Of a DNA stretch of 64,000 nucleotides, positions 53,201-64,000 are shown piece after piece; position 1 is the stretch's first letter; every line of letters begins with the position of its first letter. The notes under the pieces were generated by a model, which worked only from the letters and a program-made list of their open reading frames with translations, searched no databases and had not been told where the DNA came from. The translations under genes and the position numbers were made by a program. The stretch comes from Sandaracinobacter neustonicus (lineage in GTDB: Bacteria; Pseudomonadota; Alphaproteobacteria; Sphingomonadales; Sphingomonadaceae): the NCBI RefSeq assembly GCF_006385875.1, contig NZ_VFSU01000034.1, positions 1 to 64,000 on the forward strand, given 5' to 3'.

Positions 53201-54464
53201 GCCGCGCATCGGTGGCGAGGCGAAGCTGCCCTTCGGCCACCAGCCCGTCCGCGCCCATCGGCCCTTGTTCGCCCGCGAAGCGCAGCGTGTCTGCGGTGGC
53301 GCGCCAGCGGATGTCCGGGTCTGCCACCGGGCCGCTCGCCGTCAGCGTCGCCTGCATGCCCGCGCCGGAAAGGGTGGGTGACACCGTCTGCGGCTGCTTC
53401 AGCACCAGCGTCATCTGTACGCCGTCCAGCAGATTGTCGCTTGTGTTGATGCGGCCGCCACCCGCCAGCGCCAGCGCGGCCGAGTTGGCCATCAGTTTCA
53501 GATCGAACCAGTCGCCGTCGCGGCTTCCGGCGGCGTCGATCGCGATGGCCGGGGCGGCCAGATCGGCCAGCGCGCCCTTGGGCAGCAGCGGCAGCGGGAA
53601 CAGCTGGCCCTGCGCGCGGAAGCGTCCGCCGTCTGCGCTGAGTTTCAGGTCCGCCAGCGCGGTCGCCGCCTCGCCTTCGCCCATGGAGGCGTCGAGCTGG
53701 CCGCGCCATTGCTGCCAGCTGCCCTTGCCGCTCGCCTTCAGCGCCAGCGGCTTGTCGAAGTTGATCGCCGTCGTGACCATGCCGCCCACCGGCGCGCGCA
53801 AATCCGCATCCAGCTGGAACTTGTCGCGATCCGGCTCGGCATCCAGCAGCAGCAGCAGCCGGTCTCCGGCGGCGGCGCTAGCTTGCGTGTCCAGCAGCAA
53901 CCGGCCCGAGCGGATGTCGGCGCGGCCCGTGGCCGCCAGCACTTCTTCGCGCCCCAGCAGCGGCTTTTCCAGCACGATTTTCGGGAAGCTGAAGCGCCCC
54001 ACGCGGATGTCGATATCGGGCAGGATCGGCTCGTCCGGGTCGCGCGGGTTCAGCTTCCACATCCGCAGCAGCCGCACTTCGGGCACGTCCAGCCGGTTGA
54101 TGGAGACGACACGGCGGACAAGGGTGATCGGCTCCCAATCGACATCGGCGCGCGGAATCAGCGCCAGCGGGCCGTCCAGATCATGCACCACCACGTCGAC
54201 CAGCTGGAATTGCGACAGCAGCGAGCCGTCGATCCGCCCCACCTCATAGCGGATGCCCGATTCGGGCTGCAGGCCCGACACCCGGCTGGCGACGAAAGCG
54301 CGGCCGCCCGGCGTTTCCGCCAGCCACCACAGCCCCAGCGGCACGGCGGCGGCGAGCAGCAACACCACCGCCAGCAGCGCGCCCAGCAGCCATGCCCACC
54401 AGCTGCGGCCGGCGCGGTCCTCTGGCTCAGATTCGTCCGGTGCGGGGATCGGCTCGTCCGCCAT
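50250..54464 (-). CDS. tamB: Translocation and assembly module protein TamB
   Basis: A 1404-residue AsmA-like/DUF490 protein. One N-terminal transmembrane helix (WWAWLLGALLAVVLLLAAAVPL) anchors it in the inner membrane. A very long repetitive beta-strand body follows, and the C-terminal DUF490 domain begins near DIRIRGSVADPRFIGTATLVRG and ends in a barrel-like strand (SVNLRYQRER). TamB spans the periplasm, working with TamA in outer-membrane protein insertion and probably in phospholipid transport. Its start overlaps the tamA stop by one base (TGATG). Confidence 0.95.
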   Translation of the reverse strand: MADEPIPAPDESEPEDRAGRSWWAWLLGALLAVVLLLAAAVPLGLWWLAETPGGRAFVASRVSGLQPESGIRYEVGRIDGSLLSQFQLVDVVVHDLDGPLALIPRADVDWEPITLVRRVVSINRLDVPEVRLLRMWKLNPRDPDEPILPDIDIRVGRFSFPKIVLEKPLLGREEVLAATGRADIRSGRLLLDTQASAAAGDRLLLLLDAEPDRDKFQLDADLRAPVGGMVTTAINFDKPLALKASGKGSWQQWRGQLDASMGEGEAATALADLKLSADGGRFRAQGQLFPLPLLPKGALADLAAPAIAIDAAGSRDGDWFDLKLMANSAALALAGGGRINTSDNLLDGVQMTLVLKQPQTVSPTLSGAGMQATLTASGPVADPDIRWRATADTLRFAGEQGPMGADGLVAEGQLRLATDARPMQIAFTASATRLVGLPPETAALMERPLLSGTASFANGTITATNVRLQTTMVDASGSGSLAPDGRATAQLNAGVTRIELPGVGPITARVQANVLRPANGALSVSGTFDGRALGLANASMKNFLGGLPAMRGGFALAPDGTIRVSNATLSSPNLNVSGAKASYDPASGRFTLDAKGQSRAYGPFTLVASGTSKAPHATLTMPKPGFGFDVTNLVAEIAPAPGGLLVTAKGDSPQGPLDGRVVVGFGEGKPLSLDIERAAIASLEARGRLVQTPAGPFAGRLIVDGHGLDATLDFAASGAIQQVDMDARAINARIPLAEPIAISKGAARATILLVPDKPEIRGSFAATGVRRGTLVLTEVNGAANLAGTSGVATVNASGRTGDGQPFKATGRVQSVADGYVFFMNGQVGQLPMKLERPARLVKTDDGWRLMPTRLLLPRGQVDMEGSFGQQQDLRLALHDVDLSILDLVSDRWGFGGKVNGQLAIRGDGKSRIPAGEANLTITGLQRAGVTGITIPIDVRLSAKSDGTGLQMGAKMSYQNNDLGRLVLKLEPGPGETPQERFEQGQLSGGIRYNGPVEPLWALAGMEGQELKGSIAIGADISGTPANPSLTGIARGKGLVYRNAMLGTEIVDMAFDGDFTGDLLKLNSITGRANGGTISGSGFVRFGLKQQVDLQMDLSRARLANSDIMEFTLTGPLRLAGEGRRITLSGDLRVDSARVQLVQVETSEIPQLQVRRAGEVRMPEAEPTLRMSDIALDVRVRADDRVLVEGMGLESTWRGDIRIRGSVADPRFIGTATLVRGEFNFASSTFELTSGRVGFNGRPLDSSINIQAQTQAAEVTAFVTISGTAGQPDIRFSSSPALPEDEILSRLLFGSSVADLSVTEAVQLATAIAGLQSGVDTMGKVRRSVGVDRLRLVGDNAQTDMGTGIAIGKRLSRNVYVEVLTDSQGNTLTTVQLTLSRIWSVLLEVSSLGESSVNLRYQRER

Positions 54465-56485
54465 CAGAAGGCCTGGCCGATGGAGATGTAAAGGGCGAAC
54501 GGCGGATCGAGCTTGCTGCGGTTGATCGCCCGCGCGACGTCGATGCGGATCGGCCCGAAGCTGGTGAAGTAGCGCGCGCCCACACCTGCGCCGAAGCGCA
54601 CGTCGCTGAAGCTGGGGCCGACATCCTTGTTCACGGAACCGGCATCCACGAAGGCGACCGCGCCGAAATCGCCGAAGCGGTGGCGCACTTCCACGCTGGA
54701 TTCGAACAATCCGCGCCCACCCACCGGCAGGCCGTTTACGCCCAGCGAGCCGACCGACTGGAAATCATAGCCGCGCACCGAGCCGCCGCCGCCCGCATAG
54801 AGGCGGCGGGTGGGGGCGATCTTCAACAGGTCCGCCCCGGTGATCGCGCCGACCCGCGCCCGCCCGGCGAGCACGGTGGATTTCGCCACGCCCTGATAGG
54901 CGCTGCCTTCAAGGAACAGGCGGGCATAGGTTTCCACATTGGTGCCTTCGCGGGACACCTCCGGGTTCACATCCACCCGCAGCCGATAGCCCGATGTCGG
55001 GTCCAGCAGATCGTTGGAGCGGTCATAGCCAACCCACAGCGGCAGGCTGGCGAACAGGAAGTCCCGCCGTCCGCTGTCCGGATCGAGATCCAGCGTCACG
55101 CCCTTGCCCCGCTCGCGCGAGATGCCCAGTTCGAAGGCGGCATTCCATGTCCAGCGCTTCTGCCAGATCGGCGTGGAGGCACGGCCGATGCCCACGCCCA
55201 GCGTGAACTGCTGCGCCGAATAGGCAGCCGGATCGAGGTTCGCGAGATCGGCCGAAATATCCAGCGTGCGGTCGCGCTGGCGGAAGTTGCCGAACGAGAG
55301 CGCAGCCGAGGCGCGCTGCTCCTCGGTGCCGAGCACGGCCCGGGTCGTCAGCATGCCTTCCGGCTCGATGAAGTTGCGGTGCCGCCAACTGCCCTCCAGC
55401 CGGAAGCCTTCCTCGGTCGCATAGCCGATCTGGCCTGTGAGCAGCCGCTGCGGGCCGCGATTGCCCAGCACCTGCATTTCCGTCACGGCGCGCCCCTCGG
55501 CGTCGCGGATGCCGGTATCCACCGGACTGACGGTGACGCCGCCGAACTGCTGGGTGGCGATCAGCGCGCGGCGGAAATCATCCACCAGCCGCGCGTCATA
55601 GGGCTGGCCCGGCCGGAAGCGCGCGATCACCTGCGCATGCTGTTCGTTGAACGGGCGATAGCCCGTCAACTTGATGTCGCCGAACACCCCCTGCGGGCCG
55701 ATATCGCCCGTCAGCAGATAGGTGCCGGTGGGCTTGTCGGTATCCAGCACCACGTCGCGCACGCCGATTTCCGCAAAGGGATAGCCGTTGCTGTTCAACT
55801 TCAGCAGCAGCGCGCCTTCGGCTTCTTCCACGGCGACGGCGCGGATCGGGTCGCCCACCTGCAGGCCGAAACCCTGCGCCAGTTCGGGCCGGTTCGCGGG
55901 GATCAGGTCCAGCACGATCTCGCGCCAGCTGTAACGTTCGCCGGGCACCACGATCAGCCGGATGTCCGCTTCGCCCTCCGTCTCGAAATCGGTCTGCACG
56001 GCGACGGTGGCGCTGTACCAGCCTTCGGAAAACAGCAGCCGTTCCATCAACTGCTTGTCTGCATTGGCGCGCGCGGCGAGCTGGGCGGCGGTGGCCGGGC
56101 GGTTCTGCCCGCGATAGAGCGCCGACAGGCGGCGGAAATTCGACTCCAGCCCGGTCGGCTGCAACCCCTCCACCGTCACGCGATAGCGCACGCCGTCGCT
56201 GGCCACGTTGGTGAAGCTGATATCCGTGCGCGGGGCCGGATCGAAGGTGGCGAGCGGCGGCAGCGGCGCGACCAGCGCCGGGTCCATCGCCTCCACCGGG
56301 GGCAGCACCAGCGGTTCCGCCGGTTCCTCGGGCAGCGGCTTGTCGGCATCCGGAATGGGCGGCAGCGGCGCGAACAGATCGTCATCCGCAGGCGGATTTT
56401 GCGCCAGCGCGGGCGAGCCCATAGCCAGCAGCCCCGCCATCATGACGGTCATCCCCCGGGAAACAGGCAGTCGGCTCAGGCTCAC
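54464..56485 (-). CDS. tamA: Outer-membrane assembly factor TamA
   Basis: An Omp85-family protein of about 673 residues with periplasmic POTRA domains (YRVTVEGLQPTGLESNFRRLS and others) and a 16-strand C-terminal barrel with VRGYDFQSVGSLG and the closing FALYISIGQAF. Start choice is uncertain. GTG 56485 gives the best signal peptide (SLSRLPVSRGMTVMMAGLLA); ATG 56533 and ATG 56452 are alternatives, and none has a strong Shine-Dalgarno. A Pro/Asp/Glu-rich linker follows the signal. It forms an operon with tamB. Confidence 0.9.
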   Translation of the reverse strand: MSLSRLPVSRGMTVMMAGLLAMGSPALAQNPPADDDLFAPLPPIPDADKPLPEEPAEPLVLPPVEAMDPALVAPLPPLATFDPAPRTDISFTNVASDGVRYRVTVEGLQPTGLESNFRRLSALYRGQNRPATAAQLAARANADKQLMERLLFSEGWYSATVAVQTDFETEGEADIRLIVVPGERYSWREIVLDLIPANRPELAQGFGLQVGDPIRAVAVEEAEGALLLKLNSNGYPFAEIGVRDVVLDTDKPTGTYLLTGDIGPQGVFGDIKLTGYRPFNEQHAQVIARFRPGQPYDARLVDDFRRALIATQQFGGVTVSPVDTGIRDAEGRAVTEMQVLGNRGPQRLLTGQIGYATEEGFRLEGSWRHRNFIEPEGMLTTRAVLGTEEQRASAALSFGNFRQRDRTLDISADLANLDPAAYSAQQFTLGVGIGRASTPIWQKRWTWNAAFELGISRERGKGVTLDLDPDSGRRDFLFASLPLWVGYDRSNDLLDPTSGYRLRVDVNPEVSREGTNVETYARLFLEGSAYQGVAKSTVLAGRARVGAITGADLLKIAPTRRLYAGGGGSVRGYDFQSVGSLGVNGLPVGGRGLFESSVEVRHRFGDFGAVAFVDAGSVNKDVGPSFSDVRFGAGVGARYFTSFGPIRIDVARAINRSKLDPPFALYISIGQAF

Positions 56486-56619
56486 GCGACCGACAAAGAC
56501 ATGTCCGGCGGCAAAGGCAAGCATTTCAGTCATGAATCGGCTGCGGCTTGCGGCAGGCGGGGCTGGCGAGGGGGCGTTTTGCCGTCTAGGGAGCCGATTC
56601 TGACCTGAAAGGACCGAAG

Positions 56620-57066
56620 ATGCCCGACACGCTGAAGCTCGCCACCGAAACCGGCGAGGTGACGATCAAGCTGCGCCCGGACCTCGCGCCCAACCATGTC
56701 GCGCGGATCGTGGAACTGGCCGACAGCGGCTTCTATGACGGCGTGGTGTTCCACCGCGTAATTCCCGGCTTCATGGCGCAGGGCGGCTGCCCCAACGGGC
56801 GCGGCACCGGCGGATCGAGCCTGCCCGATCTGAAGCAGGAATTTTCTGCCGAGCCGCATGTGCGCGGCACCTGCTCCATGGCGCGCACCTCCAACCCGGA
56901 CAGCGCCAACAGCCAGTTTTTCATTTGCTTCGACGACGCCCGCTTCCTGGACAGGCAATATACCGTGTGGGGCGAAGTGATTGAAGGCATGGAGCATATC
57001 GACGCCCTGCCCAAGGGCGAGCCGCCACGCGCGCCGGGCAAGATCGTGTCTGCCCGCAGCGCGTAA
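56620..57066 (+). CDS. ppiB: Cyclophilin-type peptidyl-prolyl isomerase
   Basis: A 148-residue single-domain cyclophilin with no signal peptide, so cytoplasmic. Active-site pieces include FHRVIPGFMAQGG (the catalytic Arg and Phe), GTCSMARTSNPDSANSQFFI and the FLDRQYTVWGEVIEGM loop. It speeds proline isomerisation during folding. The expected tryptophan near the active site is present in the TVWGEV region. It diverges from tamA with an 86-134 base spacer, depending on the tamA start. Confidence 0.95.
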   Translation: MPDTLKLATETGEVTIKLRPDLAPNHVARIVELADSGFYDGVVFHRVIPGFMAQGGCPNGRGTGGSSLPDLKQEFSAEPHVRGTCSMARTSNPDSANSQFFICFDDARFLDRQYTVWGEVIEGMEHIDALPKGEPPRAPGKIVSARSA

Positions 57067-57084
57067 AGGGTTGCGCGTCGCACG

Positions 57085-57782
57085 TCAGGCGAAGGCGAGC
57101 AGCGCGTCTGCGGTTTCATCGACAGCGGTCACCATCAGCATGTGGCCGCTGTCGATTTCCGGCATCGGCCAGCCATTGTCCCGCGCTTCGGCCGCGCCCT
57201 TGCGCGGCGCGGCGAGGCTGTTGCCCAGCGCCAGCACATAGGCTTTCGGCAGCGTGTGGAAGCGGGGCGGCAGCGTCGGCTGCGCTTCGGCAAAGCAAGC
57301 CCATGGCATCGGCGTCTGGCGACGGTTGACCCACTCGAAGCCGGAGTGATCGGCCGGAACGCCGAGGATGTCGGCCGTATAAGGAAGCTGTGCCTTCGCG
57401 CCCACATACACGGCTGACGCCTCTGCCGCCTCCATCGCCCGCGGTGGCGCGCCATCGAACAGCGCCGTGCCTTCCCCCATCGCCACGCCATCCAGCGAGA
57501 CCCATTGCCGCACGGCGGGGTGCGCCGTCGCCAGCGCGGTGGGACGTGCGCCATAGCTGTGGCCAACGAGGACGACATCCGTCAGCTCCTCGCAATCCAT
57601 GAGCGCCAGAAGGTCCGTGGCGTGGGTTTTCACGCCCGTTTCCGGCGTCAGCAGATGCGCGCGTTCACCAAGGCCCGTCAGCGTGGGGGTGAATACGCGA
57701 TGGCCGTGCGCGCGCAGCAAATCCGCCACCGGCCGCCAGCACCAGCCACCCTGCCATGCGCCATGAACGAGAACGAACTGGG

Positions 57783-57786
<4 letters not shown>
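57085..57786 (-). CDS. Small alpha/beta hydrolase
   Basis: A 233-residue alpha/beta-hydrolase of the plant-esterase/hydroxynitrile lyase-like type. The oxyanion motif is LVHGAWQGGWCW, the nucleophile Ser77 lies in GHSYGA, and His215 in DSGHMLM completes the likely triad. The lid region is short. No signal peptide is present. The substrate is unknown; esters or lactones are typical. Its start overlaps the stop of the upstream repeat-tailed protein by 4 bases. Confidence 0.88.
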
Positions 57787-60678
<2,892 letters not shown>

Positions 60679-60682
<4 letters not shown>

Positions 60683-61590
60683 GTCTTCCCCGCACCCTCA
60701 GCCGTATCAGCGGCCCGCGTGACGCCCAGCCGCTGGGGCCGCTGGACCCGCGCGAACATGCCTGGCGCGACGATCTGGCTGACATCGCGCTGGCGGGGCG
60801 AGTCGCGGTTCCGCACTATGCCCGGCCGGTGGAGTTTCGCGCCCTGCGCCAGACTCCGGTGCTCAGCGCAGACCGCAGCAGCGCCGTCGCCGTGTCCGAG
60901 CTGCTCCCCGGAGAGCGCTTCGCCGTGCTGGACAGCGGCCATGGCCACGCATGGGGCTTTTCCGTCGCCGATCATTATGTCGGCCATGTCGCGCTGGACG
61001 CGCTGGGGCCGGTGGATAGCAGCACCGCCACCGAAGGGCTGATCGGCCCGGGCGACGCGCTGCTGTTCCGCGAACCGGGCATCAAGGCCGAAGTCGCCGC
61101 CACCCTGCCGCTGGGATCGCGGCTGCACTGGCAAGAGTATGATGAGCGCTTCGTGCGCATCGTCGGCGGGGCAATGGATGGGCTGTTTCTGCACCGCCGC
61201 CACCTGCTCCCCGCCGATGGCGACCCCACGCTGGACTGGGTGGAGGTGGCGCTGCGCTTTGTCGGTGCGCCCTACCGCTGGGGCGGGCGCAGCCGCAGCG
61301 GCATCGATTGCTCAGGGCTGGTGCAGGTCTCCCGCCAACTCGCCGGGCTGCCCTGCCGCCGCGACACCGACATGCAGTTCGCCGGCCTGACTGAAGACGT
61401 GCCGCAAGGCGAAGCCCGACGCGGCGACCTCGCCTGGTGGCCCGGCCATATCGGCATCCTGCTGGACCGCGACACCCTGCTGCACGCCAACGCCCACTGG
61501 ATGGCCTGCCGAATCGAACCGCTGGCCGACGTCGTCGCCCGCGCCGGTGCAGGCGGCGGCCCGGCAGAACCGCGCGTGCGGCGACCCTGA
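60679..61590 (+). CDS. NlpC/P60 family peptidase
   Basis: A 303-residue protein. Two SH3-like segments fill residues 40-180 (VPHYARPVEFRALRQTPVLS and PGDALLFREPGIKAEVAATL). The NlpC/P60 domain follows: Cys211 in GIDCSGLVQ and His257 in WWPGHIGILLD, with the third polar residue near NAHW. Such enzymes cut peptide stems in peptidoglycan fragments. There is no signal peptide, so it may act on recycled muropeptides in the cytoplasm, next to an aminopeptidase. Confidence 0.9.
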
Positions 61591-61600
61591 GGTCGGGGGC

Positions 61601-61761
61601 CGTTTTTTTGCCTCCGGCGGGCAGGGAAATGATTTCCCTGCACCCTCTAAGTTGGCGTTGTACGCGAGCTCCACTGTCGTTCGTGTGATGGGATTCGATT
61701 GCCTGCGGCGCTACGAAGCCCTCTCCCCCTGCAAGGGGGAGAGATGGAGAGGGGGTGTCAA
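61601..61761 (+). repeat. Dispersed intergenic repeat module A, copy 3
   Basis: This copy has TTTTTTTGCCTCCGGCGGGC, the GGGAAATGATTTCCC hairpin, GATTCGATTGCCTGCGGCGC and the CTCCCCCTGCAAGGGGGAG stem, ending GAGGGGGTGTCA, like copies 1 and 2. Module B is missing. A faint remnant of module C (AAAAGCGCCGC then ACCATAAAC) lies at about 61799-61825. Confidence 0.8.
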
Positions 61762-62082
61762 CGCCGGGCCTGATCCGCTGACATCACAACATGCGCAACG
61801 AAAAGCGCCGCCGACCATAAACCCAACCCTCCGCCACCCCCCACTGAGTCCCCCGGGTCACGCTTCGTGAATTTTCGTCGCATCTGAATTGCTTCGCCTT
61901 GCCGGGCCGATATGGCTGGGCTAAGGCGCGCCCACGAAGCGACCGGGAGAACGGCCGATGACCATTCACCCCGGATTCTTCGGGTGACCGCAGATAAAAG
62001 GACAGCCTTCGAAGCTGCCGAGCGGTCAGGCGCCCTGGGGAGGGCAGGTGAACGGGCTGCGGGCGGCGAGGAGATTGCTGGC
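61762..62082. other. Spacer between repeat A3 and dksA
   Basis: Apart from the module C remnant near 61800, this 321-base spacer shows a hairpin around 61968-61987 (CACCCCGG and its near inverse ending TTCGGGTG). The dksA frame is open from 61912, but the stretch before the chosen GTG at 62083 does not resemble the family. The dksA promoter must lie here; I cannot place it precisely. Confidence 0.4.
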
Positions 62083-62568
62083 GTGTCGAATGTGCAATCG
62101 AAACGGGATGAAGCGACGGTGTTCGGGCATGACGGTCTGGTTGCCGAGCTCGAACGGCTGGAGCTTCCCAAAGATTACCGGCCCACGGACGACGAGCCGT
62201 TCATGAACGAACGGCAGCTGGCCTATTTCCGGGCTAAGCTGTTGCGCTGGAAGGCGGATATCTCGGCAGAGGCGAAGGCCACGCTGGAGACGCTGAAGGA
62301 AGGCCCTATTCAGGAGCCCGACCAGACAGACCGCGCCTCGTCCGAAACCGACTGGGCGCTGGAACTGCGCACGCGGGACCGGCAGCGCAAGCTGATTTCC
62401 AAGATCGATTCGGCGCTGCGGCGGATCGACGCCGGGGATTATGGCTATTGCGAGATCACCGGAGAGCCGATTTCGCTGCAGCGGCTGGAAGCCCGGCCCA
62501 TCGCCACCATGACGCTCGAGGCGCAGGAGCGCCACGAGCGCGAGGAGCGGGTGAGCCGGGACGACTAG
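62083..62568 (+). CDS. dksA: RNA polymerase-binding transcription factor DksA
   Basis: A 161-residue DksA. The N-terminal piece DYRPTDDEPFMNERQLAYFR leads into the coiled coil with RKLISKIDSALRRIDAGDYG, and the C-terminal finger reads YGYCEITGEPISLQRLEARP. Only one of the four zinc cysteines remains, the normal state in alphaproteobacterial DksA. With ppGpp it mediates the stringent response. The GTG at 62083, with GAGGAG 9 bases upstream, best fits the family length; the frame is open further upstream. Confidence 0.9.
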   Translation: MSNVQSKRDEATVFGHDGLVAELERLELPKDYRPTDDEPFMNERQLAYFRAKLLRWKADISAEAKATLETLKEGPIQEPDQTDRASSETDWALELRTRDRQRKLISKIDSALRRIDAGDYGYCEITGEPISLQRLEARPIATMTLEAQERHEREERVSRDD

Positions 62569-62594
62569 GCCCGTCTGGTTCGGATGCGCGAGCC

Positions 62595-62756
62595 TCAGTG
62601 AGGCTGGCGCTGCATTTCCTCTTTCAGCTTCAGCTTCTGCCGTTTCAGCTTGCTGAGCATGGTGAGGTCTGGAAGCGGACGATTCATTTCTGCGGCAATC
62701 AGCCCGTCAATCTGTTCATGACGGGCGTTCAGAGCCTGCAGATGCGCGGTAGCCAT
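62595..62756 (-). CDS. DUF465 (YdcH-like) small protein
   Basis: A 53-residue helical protein ending MLSKLKRQKLKLKEEMQRQ, the DUF465 signature in which a basic L-K-x-x-K-L-x-L-K-E helix follows a short H-x-x-L helix (LNARHEQIDGLI). It is convergent with dksA, 26 bases away. The biological role of DUF465 proteins is not established. A second member lies at 63035. Confidence 0.85.
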   Translation of the reverse strand: MATAHLQALNARHEQIDGLIAAEMNRPLPDLTMLSKLKRQKLKLKEEMQRQPH

Positions 62757-63034
62757 AGAGCCTATCCTTTCGCTGTCCGTTCGGCCCGGACCATCCGGGC
62801 CGGACAAGCAGTAAATCACGGCTTGGCGCGCATGGGAACGGCTGTTTCACATATGCCATATTTGACTGGATATGGTGTGGCGATTCCGGGGCGAAGCCCC
62901 AGATGTGGGCGAATCCGCCCGCCCACTGCACCGTGGCGGGCGCGAATCGGCAGCGGCGTTGACGGGGTGGCGCGAAGCCGCCAATGGCGGCGGGTGCACT
63001 GACGCATTTACGGATGGCCTGGCAGGGAGCGGCG

Positions 63035-63232
63035 ATGGACGAAGCGGAGCTGAAGGCCAGGCTGAACGCGCTGACGCAGGAGCATCGCGACCTTGATGCC
63101 GCGATCGAAGCGCTCGCCCGCTCTACCACGGCGGACATGCTGCAGATCGCCCGGCTGAAGAAGCGCAAGCTGCGGCTGAAAGATGAAATCGCGCTGATTC
63201 AGGACTTGCTGATTCCCGACATCATCGCCTGA
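63035..63232 (+). CDS. DUF465 (YdcH-like) small protein
   Basis: A 65-residue protein with the same design as the 62595 gene product: [15 protein letters not shown] followed by [20 protein letters not shown] and a short hydrophobic end (LLIPDIIA). It has a GGGAGC stretch before the ATG at 63035. It runs in the opposite direction to its relative. Its last 34 bases overlap the end of the convergent Rieske oxygenase gene. Confidence 0.85.
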   Translation: MDEAELKARLNALTQEHRDLDAAIEALARSTTADMLQIARLKKRKLRLKDEIALIQDLLIPDIIA

Positions 63233-64000
63233 TCTAACCCGCAATAGTGCGCCACCACCTCGTGGAAGCGCTTGATGCCCTGTTCCAGCCCGCCCAGTTC
63301 CAGTTCGGCGATTGCCCCTGATTCCAGCCCGCGCTGCCCGGCTTCGGCGGCACCAAAATCCTCCACGCCGAACACCTGTCCGTCAAGCAGCGCCCAGCTG
63401 CGTTGCCAGTGCGCCTCTGCCTTCTCTGTCTGCGGCTTTTCCGGGATCAGCATGAAATCCTCGACCAGCGTTTCCCCCACCGCCTGCGGCATCAGCACCA
63501 TCAGATTCACATAATCCGGGCTGGCGACCAGCACGGTGCCGGGGAACAGCTGATAGGCATAGGTGAGGATGCGGCGCAGCGCCGGCCAGTCCGCGAAATC
63601 CACGCCGTCCAGCCCGCCCAGCCGCGCCACGGCGGAACGGGCGTGCGGACCGACGGTGTCGCCCGCCGTCAGCCCGTCCTCGAAGAATTTGGCGATGCTG
63701 TTCTGGTGCAGCCGCTGCACATGATAGCTTTCCAGAAACGCATCCATGATGAGCTTCCAGTTGGACCTGACCCGGTGCGTGCGCCGGGCATAAAGATGCA
63801 TCTCTGCCAGCCCCAGCGCATCGAAATCGGCGGCGAGCGGGCCGGTCGCGAGATCGAAGCTGGCCGTTGCGGCCCGTTGCGGCGCGGCCCAGATCAGCCC
63901 GCCCGCCTCTGCACAGGGAACCGGCACCAGCCCGGTTTCGCGCTTGTTGAGGCCGGGGAAGGTTTCCGGGCGCGGCAGGCCCTTCAGCTGCCCATCCAGC
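63199..64000 (-). CDS. Rieske non-heme iron oxygenase large subunit, C-terminal part
   Basis: The minus-strand frame is open from the window edge to a TGA at 63199-63201, about 266 residues. The mononuclear iron site is visible: [20 protein letters not shown], with the two histidines and the preceding acidic residue of the ring-hydroxylating oxygenase catalytic domain. The Rieske [2Fe-2S] domain would lie upstream, outside the window. Such proteins hydroxylate or demethylate aromatic and alicyclic compounds; the substrate cannot be told. The gene end overlaps the convergent DUF465 gene by 34 bases. Confidence 0.85.
   Translation of the reverse strand, partial: LDGQLKGLPRPETFPGLNKRETGLVPVPCAEAGGLIWAAPQRAATASFDLATGPLAADFDALGLAEMHLYARRTHRVRSNWKLIMDAFLESYHVQRLHQNSIAKFFEDGLTAGDTVGPHARSAVARLGGLDGVDFADWPALRRILTYAYQLFPGTVLVASPDYVNLMVLMPQAVGETLVEDFMLIPEKPQTEKAEAHWQRSWALLDGQVFGVEDFGAAEAGQRGLESGAIAELELGGLEQGIKRFHEVVAHYCGLDQAMMSGISKS

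Noticed and set aside
50340-53381. Long plus-strand open frame opposite tamB
   Set aside because: Same reason: the minus strand encodes an intact TamB coupled to tamA, and the plus-strand product has the biased composition of a shadow frame.

Overview
The window is GC-rich DNA from an alphaproteobacterium, most likely a sphingomonad (order Sphingomonadales). The evidence is the single-cysteine alphaproteobacterial DksA, the Mg-type HemB, a PEP-CTERM protein, the mix of TonB receptor, Rieske oxygenase and Baeyer-Villiger monooxygenase, a GTTC-N7-GTTC LexA box, and dispersed intergenic hairpins of a kind I associate with sphingomonads. The species cannot be fixed from the sequence alone.

Positions 1-15 kb are accessory in character. 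An arsenic operon (arsR tail, arsC, acr3, arsH) is followed by a secreted S9 peptidase. Next comes a metal-stress locus of the bufferin type (4670-8711): bufC, bufB and a six-cysteine precursor (bufA2-like) on the minus strand, and a four-cysteine DUF2282 precursor (bufA1-like), doxX, sigF and nrsF on the plus strand. Two back-to-back promoters in the shared intergenic region both match the ECF SigF pattern GTAACC-N16-CGAA, so SigF probably drives both precursors, the modifying enzymes and its own operon. Further on are a secreted alpha/beta hydrolase between 16-bp direct repeats, an AbrB-Doc toxin-antitoxin pair, a small tyrosine recombinase, and an SOS cassette in which SRAP and a Y-family polymerase diverge from a LexA box, the polymerase being translationally coupled to a small zinc-ribbon protein. 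A lower-GC LysR gene and a striking palindrome precede a tRNA-Thr(CGU) gene that may mark the island edge.

From 15 to 30 kb the content is mostly housekeeping: queF, a CaiB-type CoA transferase, two tandem outer-membrane beta-barrel genes, dgt, a serine hydrolase overlapping dgt, tilS-cpoB, a RodZ-like gene, typA, a PEP-CTERM protein, an unknown membrane protein, tadA and a TraR-type zinc finger. From 30 to 50 kb come pepN with a double-domain M16 peptidase, a Baeyer-Villiger monooxygenase with a VIT1-type membrane protein, a TonB receptor diverging from an SDR, an amidohydrolase, an MHS-type transporter and a DcaP-like porin diverging from acs, which is coupled to a CrbR/ErdR-like response regulator.

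From 50 to 64 kb lie tamB-tamA, a cyclophilin, a small hydrolase with an unknown repeat-tailed protein, the coupled hemB-leucyl aminopeptidase-NlpC/P60 operon, dksA, two DUF465 proteins and the 3' part of a Rieske oxygenase gene. Three dispersed repeat modules (A, B and C) recur in intergenic spaces, and a 184-bp inverted-repeat element supplies the stop codon of the M16 gene. The most noteworthy object is the mixed bufferin locus.
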